This document shows positions 9,898-19,277 of a DNA stretch of 64,000 nucleotides, piece after piece. Positions within the stretch are counted from its first letter, which is position 1; the number at the start of each line of letters is the position of its first letter. The translations under genes were made by a program, and so were the position numbers. This DNA comes from DATKAS01 sp963773315. Lineage in GTDB: Bacteria > Actinomycetota > Acidimicrobiia > Acidimicrobiales > DATKAS01. Where the stretch lies: positions 1-64,000 of the forward strand of contig CAVZAF010000011.1 in the NCBI GenBank assembly GCA_963773315.1, written 5' to 3'. The notes under the pieces are model-generated. The model ran no database searches, had not been told where the DNA came from, and saw only the letters and a program-made list of their open reading frames with translations.

Positions 9898-9930
9898 ATT
9901 TGAGCGTATGATTTGAGCATTCGCTCAAAT
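9898..9930. promoter_or_regulatory. TetR operator with extra half-site
   Basis: ATTTGAGC (9911-9918), four bases ATTC, then GCTCAAAT (9923-9930) form a perfect 8+8 palindrome. A third copy of the half-site, ATTTGAGC, lies at 9898-9905, thirteen bases upstream in direct orientation. The palindrome ends 16 bases before the TetR start and lies in the space shared with the divergent dehydrogenase. Size and position match operators of TetR repressors that control themselves and a divergent target. Confidence 0.75.
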
Positions 9931-9946
9931 CGAGTGAGGTGGCGCC

Positions 9947-10592
9947 ATGGCGAAGCCAGGACAGCGGGCCGGGAAGACGAGCGGCACGGACGCCCAATCG
10001 ACCGCGACCCGCCAGGCGCTCGTCGAGGCGGCGATCGAGAGCCTGCGGTTCGACGGGTTCTCGGGGGCCAGCGCTCGCAGCCATCGCCGCCCGAGCGGAG
10101 AGCAACCAGGGCCTGGTCTTCTACCACTTCGGTTCGGTGACCGACCTCCTGCTCGCGGCGCTCGACGAGGTCAGCGCCCGCCGGCTCGAGCGGTACTCCG
10201 GCGGCGGTCGGTCGGCCGAGTCGCCCGCCCAGCTGGTCGCCGTCGCGGCGCAGATCTTCCGCGAGGACCTCGACGAGGGCTACGTCACCGTCCTCGTCGA
10301 GATGATGGCGGGCAGCGACCTCGTCCCCGCGCTCGGCGAGAGGTGGCGAAGCGCATCGTCCCGTGGCTCTCGTTCACGCAGGCAGGTGATCGACCCGGCA
10401 CTCACCGGACACCCCTTCGCGACCGTCGTCCCGACCGACGACGCCGCGTACGCGGTGGTCGCCCTCTATCTCGGGTTGGAGTTGCTCAGCCACCTCGACG
10501 GCGACCGCAGCCGCGCGCTGGCCCTGTTCGAGCGAGCCAGCACGTTCGCCGCGCTGTTCGACGCGGGGACGACTTCACCTCTGGAGGCGTGA
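9947..10592 (+). CDS. TetR family transcriptional regulator
   Basis: The N-terminal helix-turn-helix reads ATRQALVEAAIESLRFDGFS, then, after a frame break near 10075, ALAAIAARAESNQGLVFYHF, the standard TetR recognition helix with the closing Y-H-F. The C-terminal ligand domain (LLAALDEVSARRLERYSGG, YVTVLVEMMAGSDLVPALGE, AVVALYLGLELLSHLDGD) has the usual size, with a possible second break near 10345. It ends ASTFAALFDAGTTSPLEA. The next gene's ATG overlaps its stop (TGATG). It probably represses itself and the divergent alcohol dehydrogenase through the palindrome at 9911-9930. Confidence 0.87.
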
Positions 10593-11082
10593 TGACCCAG
10601 TCCGGCACCGGTCGCAGTCCGTTGGTGGGAGGAGCATGGTCGGGCGCTGCCCTCGTCGTCGCCGCCCTGTGGTGCGTCGGTCTCCTGATCGGCGCGGCGA
10701 CGCTCCCCGCCTACCGGTCCACGTCCGCCTCGGTGACGGGCACGCCGGGAGCTCCGTCGTCGCCGAGTCCACGAGCACCGCGACCCTGCTCGAGGTCAAC
10801 GGTGCCGGCGTGCTCGTCGTCGTGGGTCTCCCGTTGGCCGCGGGTCGCGCTCGTCTCCACCGCATTGCTGTGGCGTCGCCGCCGGCGACACGGCGGCGCC
10901 GGACCGGTCGCATGGACCCTCGTCGGGCTGCTCGGCGTCCTGGCCTTCGTCGGCATGTTGTCCATCGGGATCTTCATCGTGCCCGCCGTCGTACTTCTCG
11001 CTCTCGCGTGCGCAACCGCACCTCGGGCGCCCCATCGGGCCCTGCCCCCGCCGCCGTTGGTTCCGACGGTCCGCCACCGTGA
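10592..11082 (+). CDS. Membrane protein downstream of tetR
   Basis: Starts MTQSGTGRSPLVGGAWSGAA and has membrane segments at ALVVAALWCVGLLIGAATL, LLEVNGAGVLVVVGLPLAA, VALVSTALLW and WTLVGLLGVLAFVGMLSIG, continuing into IFIVPAVVLLALACATA. A short extracellular loop lies between the first two. Two frame breaks (about 10745 and 10845) split it. The start overlaps the TetR stop and the end overlaps the next gene by GTGA, so the three are one transcript. I recognise no family; the pattern resembles small actinobacterial proteins of unknown role encoded beside regulators. Confidence 0.5.
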
Positions 11083-11696
11083 GTCCCGCCCGCACCGGCG
11101 ATCGATCCACCGGGGCCGGCACCCAATCGTTCGAGGGTCTCCCGCTAGCGCTCCATCGGCAGCTATCGCCGCGGCGGCGATCGCGGCGTTCATGGCCGGA
11201 GGGGTCAACCGGCAGACGCGCCACGGCCGGACGTCGTCATCGCGACTCGTCGTCACCGTCGGCGCCGTCGCCGTGCTCTCGTCGCTTCGGTGGCTGGACT
11301 GGGCCAGCCGGGTCGATGGCTCGGGCAGGGTGACGTTCACGGACGGGCCGCACGCGCCTGCTCGTCCGCGCCGCCCTGGCGTCGATCGCGGTGTCGGCGC
11401 TCGTGGCGGTCACCCGGTGGCGTGGGCTACGACCGGTGCTGGTCGCGGCCACGCTGGTCACCACGGGCGCCGCCCGTCGCCGTCGCCTTGTCCCGTATCA
11501 CCGCCGCCAACACCGGTCGCTCGCTCGGTCCCACCGTGACCTCGTACGAACCCGGCGCCGCCATCGGGGTCCTCGCCGCGTTCGCGATGGTCGCTACCGC
11601 CACTCTCGGGCTCGTTGTGTCCTACGCCGCAGACGTCACGCCGGTGGCACCGGGGTACCGTGCGCGACCACAGGGATGGGATGCAGCTGTAGGTAG
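11079..11696 (+). CDS. Membrane protein, function unknown
   Basis: The GTG at 11079 (VSPARTGDRSTGAG) overlaps the previous stop. A polar N-terminus of about 30 residues is followed, across at least three frame breaks, by hydrophobic stretches SAAIAAAAIAAFMAGG, LVVTVGAVAVLSSLRWLDW, LVRAALASIAVSALVAV, VLVAATLVTTGA and IGVLAAFAMVATATLGLVV. A protein with four to five helices is therefore likely. The exact end is uncertain: a TAG at 11694-11696 closes one frame, while another runs on into the cupin gene. No homologous family recognised. Confidence 0.4.
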
Positions 11697-11719
11697 CGCC
11701 GCCGGACAGGGAGGGCACC

Positions 11720-12013
11720 GTGACCGACGAACGCGCTTCGACCGACCGGCGACCGCTCGTCCTCGCTCCGGGCGAGGGGCGGAGCTATCCGATGGGTCGC
11801 ATCTCGGCGATCTTCAAGGCGGACGGCGACGAGACCGCCGGGCGCTACTCGATCTCGGAGTGGTGGCTCGAGCCGCACACGCGCGGACCCGGCCCGCACT
11901 CCCACGACGAGGACGACGTGTTCTTCGTGCTCGAAGGCACGATGAGCTTCTTCGTGGGCGACGAGTGGATCGACGCGCCGCTCACCGCGTCGAGATCGAA
12001 GAGATCGTCGTGA
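11720..12013 (+). pseudogene. Cupin-domain protein missing its C-terminal half
   Basis: Begins MTDERASTDRRPLVLAPGEG and shows cupin motif 1: PHTRGPGPHSHDEDDVFFVL then EGTMSFFVGDEWIDAP, with the metal-ligand pattern H-x-H-x(4-5)-E where the His are in GPHSH. A single-domain cupin should continue with a second motif (G-x-x-x-x-P-x-x-x-x-H) and 40-60 more residues. Instead the frame ends almost at once (LTASRSKRSS), and the DNA from about 11981 encodes the middle of an unrelated decarboxylase-like protein. The gene is therefore truncated by a deletion, real or introduced during assembly. Confidence 0.72.
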
Positions 12014-12537
12014 CCGTGGCCGCGTACGCAGGCTTCCCTGCCGCGATGGCCGCCAGCCGTCGTGTCGATGCCGCGCTGGCGCGCTGCAGAGGGTGTCGAG
12101 ACGCTCGGCGATCGCCTGCCGGCCGCCGCGAAGTCGGATGCCGAACGAGACCGCGACGGTGCCGCTGTCTACAACGTGGTCTCGCGGGGCAGAGGCGGCA
12201 TCGACACCACGACCGACCTCGCATACCTCTCCGATGCGCTCGGCGGCGTCGGCGTGCTCGCATACCGATGGGCGTTCGGGGAGATCTGGGCTCGCGACCG
12301 CGCGCGCCGTGACCGGTCGCTCGTCGTCATCGCGATCCTCGTCGCGCTCGGCGCGTCGCCCGAGCTCGCGGTCCACGTGCCCGCCGGCCTCGGCCACGGC
12401 CTCACCAGGGAGGAGATCGAGGCGGCGATCACGCACCTCGCGCTCTATTCAGGGTTCCCGCCGCGGTCGAGGCGATGCGAGCCACCCGCGACGCGTTCGC
12501 ACGCCTCGATGAGCGAGCGCACGAGCACAAGACCTGA
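11981..12537 (+). pseudogene. Two-domain carboxymuconolactone decarboxylase, N-terminus missing
   Basis: The sequence enters in the last helices of a first CMD domain (EIEEIVVTVAAYAGFPAAMA, then ASRRVDAAL), matching the usual 'TREEIxEVxxxxAxYxGxPAA' ending. A linker follows, then a complete second domain: TDLAYLSDALGGVGVLAYRW, RDRSLVVIAILVALGASPEL, HVPAGLGHGLTREEIEAAIT and LALYSGFPAAVEAMRATRDA. Frame breaks occur near 12090 and 12460. The start codon and most of domain 1 are absent, and what lies in their place is the cupin gene. These enzymes act on gamma-carboxymuconolactone or related lactones/peroxides. The remnant may not be expressed. Confidence 0.7.
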
Positions 12538-12548
12538 GCGCCGATCGG

Positions 12549-12635
12549 TGCCCGGGGCGGGGATCGAACCCGCACGCCCCCATCGGGAGCCGAGGGGTTT
12601 AAGCCCTCTGCGTCTGCCAGTTCCGCCACCCGGGC
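12549..12635 (-). tRNA. tRNA-Leu (TAA)
   Basis: An 87-nt class II tRNA. The 5' end GCCCGGGTGGCGGAA pairs with 3' CCCGGGC plus discriminator A. The anticodon loop lies within GGGCTTAAACCCC, giving TAA, and a long variable arm (CTCGGCTCCCGATGGGGGCG region) and the T-loop GGTTCGATCC follow. CCA is not encoded. It lies between the decarboxylase remnant and the hydrolase. Confidence 0.95.
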
Positions 12636-12671
12636 CTGCGCGCCCACGGTAGATCTGGCACGGTCTCGGCC

Positions 12672-13625
12672 GTGACCTTCCCGCTCCGCGAGCCGTACGA
12701 CGGCGGCATGCTCGACGTCGGAGACGGCCATCAGCGTCGCGTGGAGCATCGCCGGCAACCCGGAAGGCAAGCCCGCGGTCGTCCTGCACGGCGGCGCCGG
12801 GGAGCGGTGCGCCGCCTGGCTTCCGGCGCTGGTTCGACCCCGATCGCTATCGGGTCGTGCTCTTCGACCAGCGCAGCTGCGGCAAGAGCACTCCGCACGC
12901 CGCTGAGCCGGTCGTCGACCTCTCGACGAACACCACCGCACATCTCGTCGAGGACATCGAGCGACTGCGGGATCACCTCGGCGTCGACCGCTGGCTCGTG
13001 TGGGGAGGCTCGTGGGGATCGACACTCGGACTCGCGTACGCCGAGGCGCACCCGGACCGCGTGGCCGAGATGATCCTCGTCAGCGTCGTGACCACCACCG
13101 CTCGCGAGGTCGAGTGGGTCACCCGCGCGATGGGGCGCGTCTTCCCTCGGGAATGGCGAGGCGTTCCGCGACGTCGTGCCTGCCGCCGATCGCGACGGCA
13201 ACCTCGCGGCGGCGTATGCCGCGAATGCTGCACGACCCTGATCCGGAGGTGCGTGACGCGCCGCGAGGTCGTGGTGCCGGTGGGAGGACACCCATGTCGC
13301 GACGTACCCCGGCACGTGCACGACGAGCGCTACGACGACCCGCGGTTTCGGTTGTGCTTCGCTCGCCTCGTCACCCACTACTGGGCGCAACGCGGCGTTC
13401 CTCGAGGACGGCAAGCTGCTCCACGACGCGACTCGACTCGACGGCATCGCCGGCGTGCTGGTCACCGGCAAGCTCGACATCAGCGCGCCGCCCGACGTGG
13501 CATGGCAGATCGCGAAGCGTTGGCCCGACGCCGAGCTCGTGCTCGTCGACGACGCGGGCCACGGCGTCGGCCATCGCACGACCGAGGGCGAGATCGTCGC
13601 GGCGACCACCCGCTTCGCCCGGTGA
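12672..13625 (+). CDS. pip: Proline iminopeptidase-like alpha/beta hydrolase
   Basis: Serine hydrolase of peptidase family S33. The opening FPLREPYDGGMLDVGDGH, the oxyanion region VVLHGGAG, then VLFDQRSCGKSTPHA (the D-Q-R-x-x-G-x-S signature of proline iminopeptidases) and the nucleophile elbow WGGSWGSTLGLAYAEAHPDR are all visible. Later, GVLVTGKLDISAPPDVAWQI and LVLVDDAGHGVGH supply the catalytic Asp and His regions. It should release N-terminal proline from peptides in the cytoplasm. Four or more frame breaks split it (about 12735, 12820, 13150, 13390). The GTG at 12672 is the most upstream start consistent with the family. Confidence 0.78.
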
Positions 13626-13641
13626 CTCAGCGAACTGACGG

Positions 13642-13996
13642 TCAGGCGACCTGGGCCACGTCGATCGGACGGCGTCGGCCACCGCCTGCCACAGCGCGCC
13701 GCGCACGCAGTCGGCAGCACTGGCCGGTGAGGTCATTGGCCGCGATCACGCCTTCGACCATGTCGGCGAGGACCGCAGCCCACGGCCGGCTCCCGCAGGC
13801 GCACGGCGACGACGGTGCCGCGCGGATGGCGGCGGAGCGACCGATCGACCGAGCCGAGCCGTGGCGGGCTGCGAAAGCTGGGCGGATGTCGAGGCCGAGC
13901 CGTCGCGCGGCGTCTGCGAGCGCGCGAGCCGCCGCCGTGAAGCGGAGTGTCGAGCCCGGTTCCATCAGCGACGATTGTGCACGGGGGGTGTGACAT
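13642..13996 (-). CDS. Hypothetical protein, about 118 residues
   Basis: Reads MSHPPCTIVADGTGLDTP, then across a frame break LRFTAAARALADAARRLGLD, RSLRRHPRGTVVAVRLRE, and finally AAVLADMVEGVIAANDLTGQ and RRPIDVAQVA. The codon pattern (GC-rich third positions) and continuous sense across the breaks favour a real gene. I know no family for it. Its start lies only 24 bases from the start of the divergent DUF4262 gene, so the two must share a very compact promoter region, or one of the starts is misplaced. Confidence 0.42.
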
Positions 13997-14020
13997 TCCC
14001 GGCTCTGGCAGTGTGGACCG

Positions 14021-14527
14021 GTGAGCGACGACCCGATGCCCGATCGGTCGATGGAGCACCTCGACAAGGTGCTGTGGATGATCGAGACGAACGGCTGGGC
14101 GCTCGAACCCGTCGCGGCCCGGCCCGACCTCGATCCTCGCCGCGGGCGGCCTACGCGTACAGCGATCGGGCTCGAGACGACGTACGGCTTCCCCGAGGTC
14201 GTCGTGTTCGGACAGACCCCCGTCCACGCCCGCGGGCATCGTCGGTCTCGTCGTCGACCTGCTGGAGAGGGGCGTGCAGCCGCCGATCGGGCCGATGTTC
14301 CTCGGGCTTTTCGACGGCGAGCAACGCGTCGGCGCTGCTGCCTGTCGACGTCGACGCGCACGCGCACCTGTTCGAGCACGGCGTCGGCCTTCTACGGCGC
14401 GGTGCAGTTCCGGGTCGTGCAGCTCACGTGGCCCGACAGGAACGGGTGGATGCCGTGGGAGACGGGGTTCGAGCAACGGCTCATGCTCGCGGAACCAGTC
14501 GTCGGGTCGCTCGACGAGGTCGACTGA
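14021..14527 (+). CDS. DUF4262 family protein
   Basis: The GTG at 14021 gives VSDDPMPDRSMEHLDKVLWM, followed by IETNGWALEPVAARPDLDP and, after a break, GLETTYGFPEVVVFGQTP, GIVGLVVDLLERGVQPP and a C-terminal part AVQFRVVQLTWPDRNGWMPW then ETGFEQRLMLAE. The combination of 'YGFPEVVVFG', a following helix and 'QLTWPDRNGWMPWE' is characteristic of DUF4262. These are cytoplasmic proteins of unknown function. Three frame breaks fall at about 14150, 14230 and 14340. It converges with the metallophosphoesterase gene. Confidence 0.75.
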   Translation: MSDDPMPDRSMEHLDKVLWMIETNGWALEPVAARPDLDPRRGRPTRTAIGLETTYGFPEVVVFGQTPVHARGHRRSRRRPAGEGRAAADRADVPRAFRRRATRRRCCLSTSTRTRTCSSTASAFYGAVQFRVVQLTWPDRNGWMPWETGFEQRLMLAEPVVGSLDEVD

Positions 14528-14549
14528 CCCGAGGCGACGCGCGTCCGCG

Positions 14550-15675
14550 TCAGCGGGTCGGCCAGGTGTGCGAGAAGCAGCGGGCCTCGAGGCTGCCCCG
14601 CGACCAGTAGCGCCACCAACCGCCGAGCGCGCCCGCGCATCGCTCGGTCCACGCGATCACCTGCGGGTCGGAGGTCCGCCGCACGACCTGACGGATGCCG
14701 CCTTCGTGCGCGACATAGCCGGCCCACACGCCGGGAAAGTCCTTCGGTGAGCCGACCTCGGTGATCGGGACAGATCGGTAGCTCCGTCGCCGGTTTCGGT
14801 GCGTGTGGCCTGCGGTGACGAGGTCGCCGGGTTCGCGAGCTCGACACCTCTCGAGGAGGCGCCACCCGTCGAGGCCGAGGATGCCCGGCGGCCAGATCGT
14901 CGTGACGACGGTGCGGAACGGCGGGTGGTGCGTCGCGAGCAGCACGCCAGCAGGCGCACCCGAGAGGGCGTCGGTGATCTCGGGCAGCAAGTGCGTGAGG
15001 TTGCCTCGGTGCTTGCCGATCTCGCGCGAGCTCGCGGCGACGACGCGGAGCCCGGGCACATCCTCCACGCGCACGCTGGTCGTGAGGTCGACGCCGTGGC
15101 TCGCGAGCACCCGCGCTCCCTCGCCCCGCGAACGGTCTCCGCCGTCATGGTTCCCGGGGATGACCATCACCGGCACGGGCAGCGACGGCGAGGATCGACC
15201 CCAGCACCTCATAGTCCTCGTCGAGGTCCTCGTCGGTGAGGTCGCCCTTCACGACGATCAGCTGCGCGCCCCATGCCAACGCCTCGCGCAGCGCGGCCTT
15301 CGTGCACATCACCGGATATGGCTCGGGCGTGTCGCGCCACTCGGCTCCAGGCTTGATCCGGGGCCACCGACCGAAGCGCCGCTCTCCGATGTGGATGTCG
15401 CTGATCGTCGCGACGCGGCTCAGCTCGCGGCCCGGCGGCGCTGAGAGCGTCCGCGCCGGACGAGCACTGGTGCCCGCGACCGAGACCCGCACCTCGGCTC
15501 CGGCCGCGAGCCCTTCGACGATCGCGCTGCCGGGCCCGCCGCCGTCAACGGTGAGGCGCTGCTCGCCATCCACTTCGAGCGAGTGCGCGCCCGACGCCAG
15601 GTCGCTCCAGCACACCTGCACCATGTCGACGTCGACAGCGAAGACCTCGAGCCGCCTCGCAGCCGCGTCGGCCAC
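14550..15675 (-). CDS. Calcineurin-like metallophosphoesterase
   Basis: Two-metal phosphoesterase. An N-terminal fibronectin-like beta region (RLEVFAVDVDMVQVCWSDLA, AGAEVRVSVAGTSARPA) precedes the catalytic domain, whose five motifs appear in order: ISDIHIG, GDLTDED, GNHDGG, ATHHPP and AGHTHRN. One frame break lies at about 15185. The GTG at 15675 begins immediately after the pepN stop on the same strand, so the two are translationally coupled. The substrate cannot be told; members act on cyclic nucleotides, phospholipids or nucleic acids. No signal peptide is evident. Confidence 0.84.
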
Positions 15676-15676
15676 G

Positions 15677-18236
15677 TCAGCGCAGCGAAGCGGACAGCGG
15701 CCCCGACTCGCGTTCGCGGAACGTCGCGTTGATCTGCTGGCGCTCGATGAGCTGCTGCAACGTCTTGGCAGCCTGCGGCACTCCTCGCTCAGAGAAGAAC
15801 GCCGACACCTCGCTCGCCTGCTGAGGCCGCATCAGCATCCGGATGCCTTCGACCATGCGGATGATGCTCGTCGACGGGAACCGCTCGTTCAGGGCAGTCC
15901 AGTTGCGAGCGACGAAGTGCCACGCCTGCTCGCCGTGGTCGCGGTTGCGCATGCAACGAGACAGCAGGAACGGCGCGTTTTGGCTCCGGACACGATCGGT
16001 GAGCGTGAGCTCGCACGTGCGGGCCATGAGCTCCTCGGAGTCGAAGTCCGCGAGCGCGTAGAGGTGACGCAGCTGATCTTGAGGGTTGGTCGACGCCTCG
16101 AAGACGCCGAGCACCTGCTCGTAGTCCGCTTCGTCACCCGTAGCTGCGACAACGGTCAGCGCCGCACTCGCGATCGGCGGCGCGACAGAGCTCGGATCGT
16201 CGAGCGACTGGCGATAGAGCGTCGCGCGCCTTCGCTTGGACGTCGCGGTCGTCGCCGAGGATCGCGACCGTGCGGATGAGCAGGCCGCGCAGCTCGCCGG
16301 TCAGGTCGTCCTCGCCGTCGCGGGGAGCCCAGCCGAGGCGCTGAAGTGCCGGCCCGGCAAGGCCCCGGACGAACGTGCGGAACTGCTCACGGGCGCCGGG
16401 GTCGTCGATGACGCGGTCGCAGAACCCGAGGCTGGCCGAGAGCGCCTGCCAGACGGGCAGCGTCGTCTCGTCACCGAAGCCACGGGCGAGCCTGAGGAAC
16501 TCGGCCGCGGTCGACTCGCCCGCGACGACGGCAGCCCAGGCGTCGTCGACGAGGTTGTAACGCTCGATCGTCGACATCTCGGCGAGCGCGGGACCAGCGA
16601 GCCGGTCGAGCAGTGCGGGCTCGTAGCGCACCCGCAGGAAGCCGTGACCACCCACGTTCACGAGAACGACCGCGTCGGGAGCGACGCAGCGGAAGTCTTG
16701 CTCCTCGGCGTCGAGCAGCACGCGCGTCGTGGAGGAGCGACCTCCTGCCGAGGCTGACGGATGTGCAGAGGCACGGGCCATTGCGTCGTGTCGGGCACGT
16801 CTGAGTACACGAAGCGGCGTTGGCTCAGTCGCAGCGATTGCGCATCGGGGCTCAAGCCGGCGCGCACGAGCGGGTAGCCGCCCTGGAAGATCCAGGCATC
16901 CATGATGCGGCGCGACCGGCTCGCTCGTGGCCGCCTCGATGGCATCCCACAGATCGGTGTTCTCGGTGTTTCCGTACGCGTGCTTCGAGAGGTACGCACG
17001 CACGCCGGCACGGAACTCGTCGGCACCGAGGTACTGCTCGAGCATGCGCAGCACCGCCGCGCCCTTCTCGTAGGTGAGGATGTCGTACATCCCCTCGGCG
17101 TCGTGCGGCGAGCGGACGGGGTACTCGATCGCACGTGTGCTCTCGAGCGCGTCGGTCTCGAGTGCCGCGGTGCGGTCGAGACCGAACGAGTCCCAGACGT
17201 GCCAGTCGGGCTTCATCGCGTCGACGCACACGTTGGCCATGAAGGTCGCGAAGGCCTCCTTCAACCAAAGGCCGTTCCACCAGCGCATGGTCACGAGGTC
17301 GCCGAACCACATGTGCGCGATCTCGTGGGCGACGACGTTCGCGATCACATGCTCCTCTGCCTGCGTCGCAGTGGTCGGATCGACGAGGAGGAGGGCTTCG
17401 CGGAACGTGACGAGGCCGAGGTTCTCCATCGCGCCGGCGGCGAAGTCGGGGAGGCCGACGAGGTCGAGCTTGTCGGTGGGATACGGGATCGCGAAGTACT
17501 CGGCGAAGAAGTCCTTGCTGAAGGTGCCGCACTCCTCCGCGAACGCGGTGAGCGCTCCCTTGCCGGGCTGGTGCACGATGCGCAGCGGCACTCCGCCGAG
17601 GTCGATCGGGTCGGTGATCTCGAGCTCGCCGACGATGAAGGCGACGAGGTACGTCGAGAGGAGCATGGTGTCGGCGAACTGCACCCGGCGGCGGCCTTCC
17701 CCGATCGGCTCGTCCGAGATCTGCCGTGAGTTCGCGAGCGCGGTGAGATCGCCCGCGACGACGAGTGTGATCGCGAAGACGGCCTTCAGGTCGGGCTCGT
17801 CCCAGCAGGGGAACGCGCGCCGGGCGCTCGTTGACTCGAACTGTGTCGTGGCGATGACCTTGTCGTTGCCAGCAGCGTCTTTGTAGGTGGAGCGATAGAA
17901 GCCGCGCAGCTGGTCGTTCAGCACTCCGCGGAAGCGGAGGTGGAGGACGGCGCCGCCCGTCTGCGCGGTGCCATCGAGCGCGATGCGGGCGCGCTCGTTC
18001 TCGGTGTCGATGGTGACGGCGCCGCGATGGCTCGTGCCCGTCGCGTCGACGAGCGTCGCTTCGTCGATCTCGAGGTCGACCGCGTTCAGCAGCACCTCCG
18101 ACACGGGCTCTGCGATCTCGACTTCGATCGAGCCCTCGCCCTCGAACGTCGCGGCGCCGAGGTCGGGCGCCAGGGTCAGCTCGTAGCGGCGGGGAACGAC
18201 GGCGCGCGGCAGTCGGTAGTCGTGCTCCTCGGTCAT
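15677..18236 (-). CDS. pepN: Aminopeptidase N, M1 family
   Basis: Zinc aminopeptidase of family M1, about 850 residues. After MTEEHDYRLPRAVVPRRYEL come the N-terminal beta domain, the exopeptidase signature GAMEN (in FAAGAMENLGLVTFRE), and the zinc site HEIAHMWFGDLVTMRWWN with the distal Glu in LWLKEAFATFMANV. The ERAP-like C-terminal domain follows (LVDDAWAAVVAGESTAAEFL, DETTLPVWQALSASLGFCD). Frame breaks at about 16900, 16740 and 16235 split the second half. It removes N-terminal residues from peptides in the cytoplasm. It diverges from the PfkB kinase over a 60-base promoter gap. Confidence 0.92.
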
Positions 18237-18296
18237 GGCGGCAGCGTATCGGGGCAGGTGGGACCACCTCCCCCGGGCTCCAAGTAGGTTCTCGCC

Positions 18297-19277
18297 GTGA
18301 CCGAAGCGCCCCTCTTCGACGTCGTCGGCATCGGGAACGCCCTCGTCGACGTGCTGACAAATGGTGACGACGCGTTCCTCGACAAGCACGGGCTCGTGAA
18401 GGCGTCGATGACGCTGGTCGACACCGAGCGCTCCGAGGAGCTGTACCAGGCGATGGGCCCCGGCATCGAGCAGTCGGGAGGGTCCGCCGCGAACACGATG
18501 GCGGGCATCGCGTCGTTCGGGGGCACGTGCGCGTACATCGGGAAGATCTCCGACGACCAGCTCGGCGAGGTGTTCGGTCATGACCTCCAGGCGACCGGAG
18601 TCTCGTTCTCGTGCCCGCCGAGCACGCTCGGTGTGCCCACCGGTCGTTGCCTGATCGTCGTCACTCCCGACGCGCAGCGCACGATGAACACCTATCTGGG
18701 AGTGAGCGAGCTGCTCGGCCCGGACGACGTCGACACCGACCTGATCGCGAGCGCGAAGGTCACCTACCTCGAGGGTTACCTCTGGGACAAGCCTGAGGGG
18801 ATGGCTGCCTATCGCAAGGCCGCCGAGGCGGCGCATGCAGCGGGAGGCCGGGTGTCGCTCACGCTGTCCGACTCGTTCTGCGTTGCCCGCCATCGCGAGG
18901 AGTTCCTCGATCTCGTCGAGTCGCAGGTCGACGTGCTCTTCGCGAACGAGGCCGAGATCACCGAGCTGTACGGGGCGGGGTCGTTCGACGACGCACTGCA
19001 GCACGTGCGCCACCACTGCGAGATCGCCGCGCTCACGCGGTCGGCGAAGGGCTCTGTGATCGTCGCCGGCGACGAGGTGCATGTCATCGACGCCCACCCG
19101 GCGCAGGTGGTCGACACGACGGGCGCGGGTGACCAGTACGCGGCGGGCTTCTTGTACGGGCTCACCCACGACATGCCCTTGACGACGTGCGGGAAGCTGG
19201 CCTCGAAGGCAGCCGCCGAGGTGATCAGCCACTTCGGGCCTCGTCCCGCGATCTCCTTGTCCACGCTCTTGTCGTGA
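18297..19277 (+). CDS. PfkB family carbohydrate/nucleoside kinase
   Basis: An intact 326-residue kinase of the ribokinase/PfkB family. The N-terminal substrate signature is GGSAANTMAGIASFGG, and the C-terminal signature VVDTTGAGDQYAAGFLYGL carries the catalytic Asp of the D-T-T-G-A-G-D anion hole. 'GIGNALVDVL' and 'MNTYLGVSELL' are typical of the adenosine-kinase-like branch found in bacteria, so adenosine or a related nucleoside is the likeliest substrate; a sugar is possible. The GTG at 18297 follows the short divergent gap. Its stop overlaps the phosphohexomutase start (GTGA), placing nucleoside phosphorylation next to pentose/hexose phosphate isomerisation. Confidence 0.85.
   Translation: MTEAPLFDVVGIGNALVDVLTNGDDAFLDKHGLVKASMTLVDTERSEELYQAMGPGIEQSGGSAANTMAGIASFGGTCAYIGKISDDQLGEVFGHDLQATGVSFSCPPSTLGVPTGRCLIVVTPDAQRTMNTYLGVSELLGPDDVDTDLIASAKVTYLEGYLWDKPEGMAAYRKAAEAAHAAGGRVSLTLSDSFCVARHREEFLDLVESQVDVLFANEAEITELYGAGSFDDALQHVRHHCEIAALTRSAKGSVIVAGDEVHVIDAHPAQVVDTTGAGDQYAAGFLYGLTHDMPLTTCGKLASKAAAEVISHFGPRPAISLSTLLS

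Noticed and set aside
12445..12789. A small minus-strand protein gene covering the tRNA-Leu.
   Set aside because: The frame overlaps a complete class II tRNA with paired stems; the encoded peptide is low-complexity Arg/Gly.
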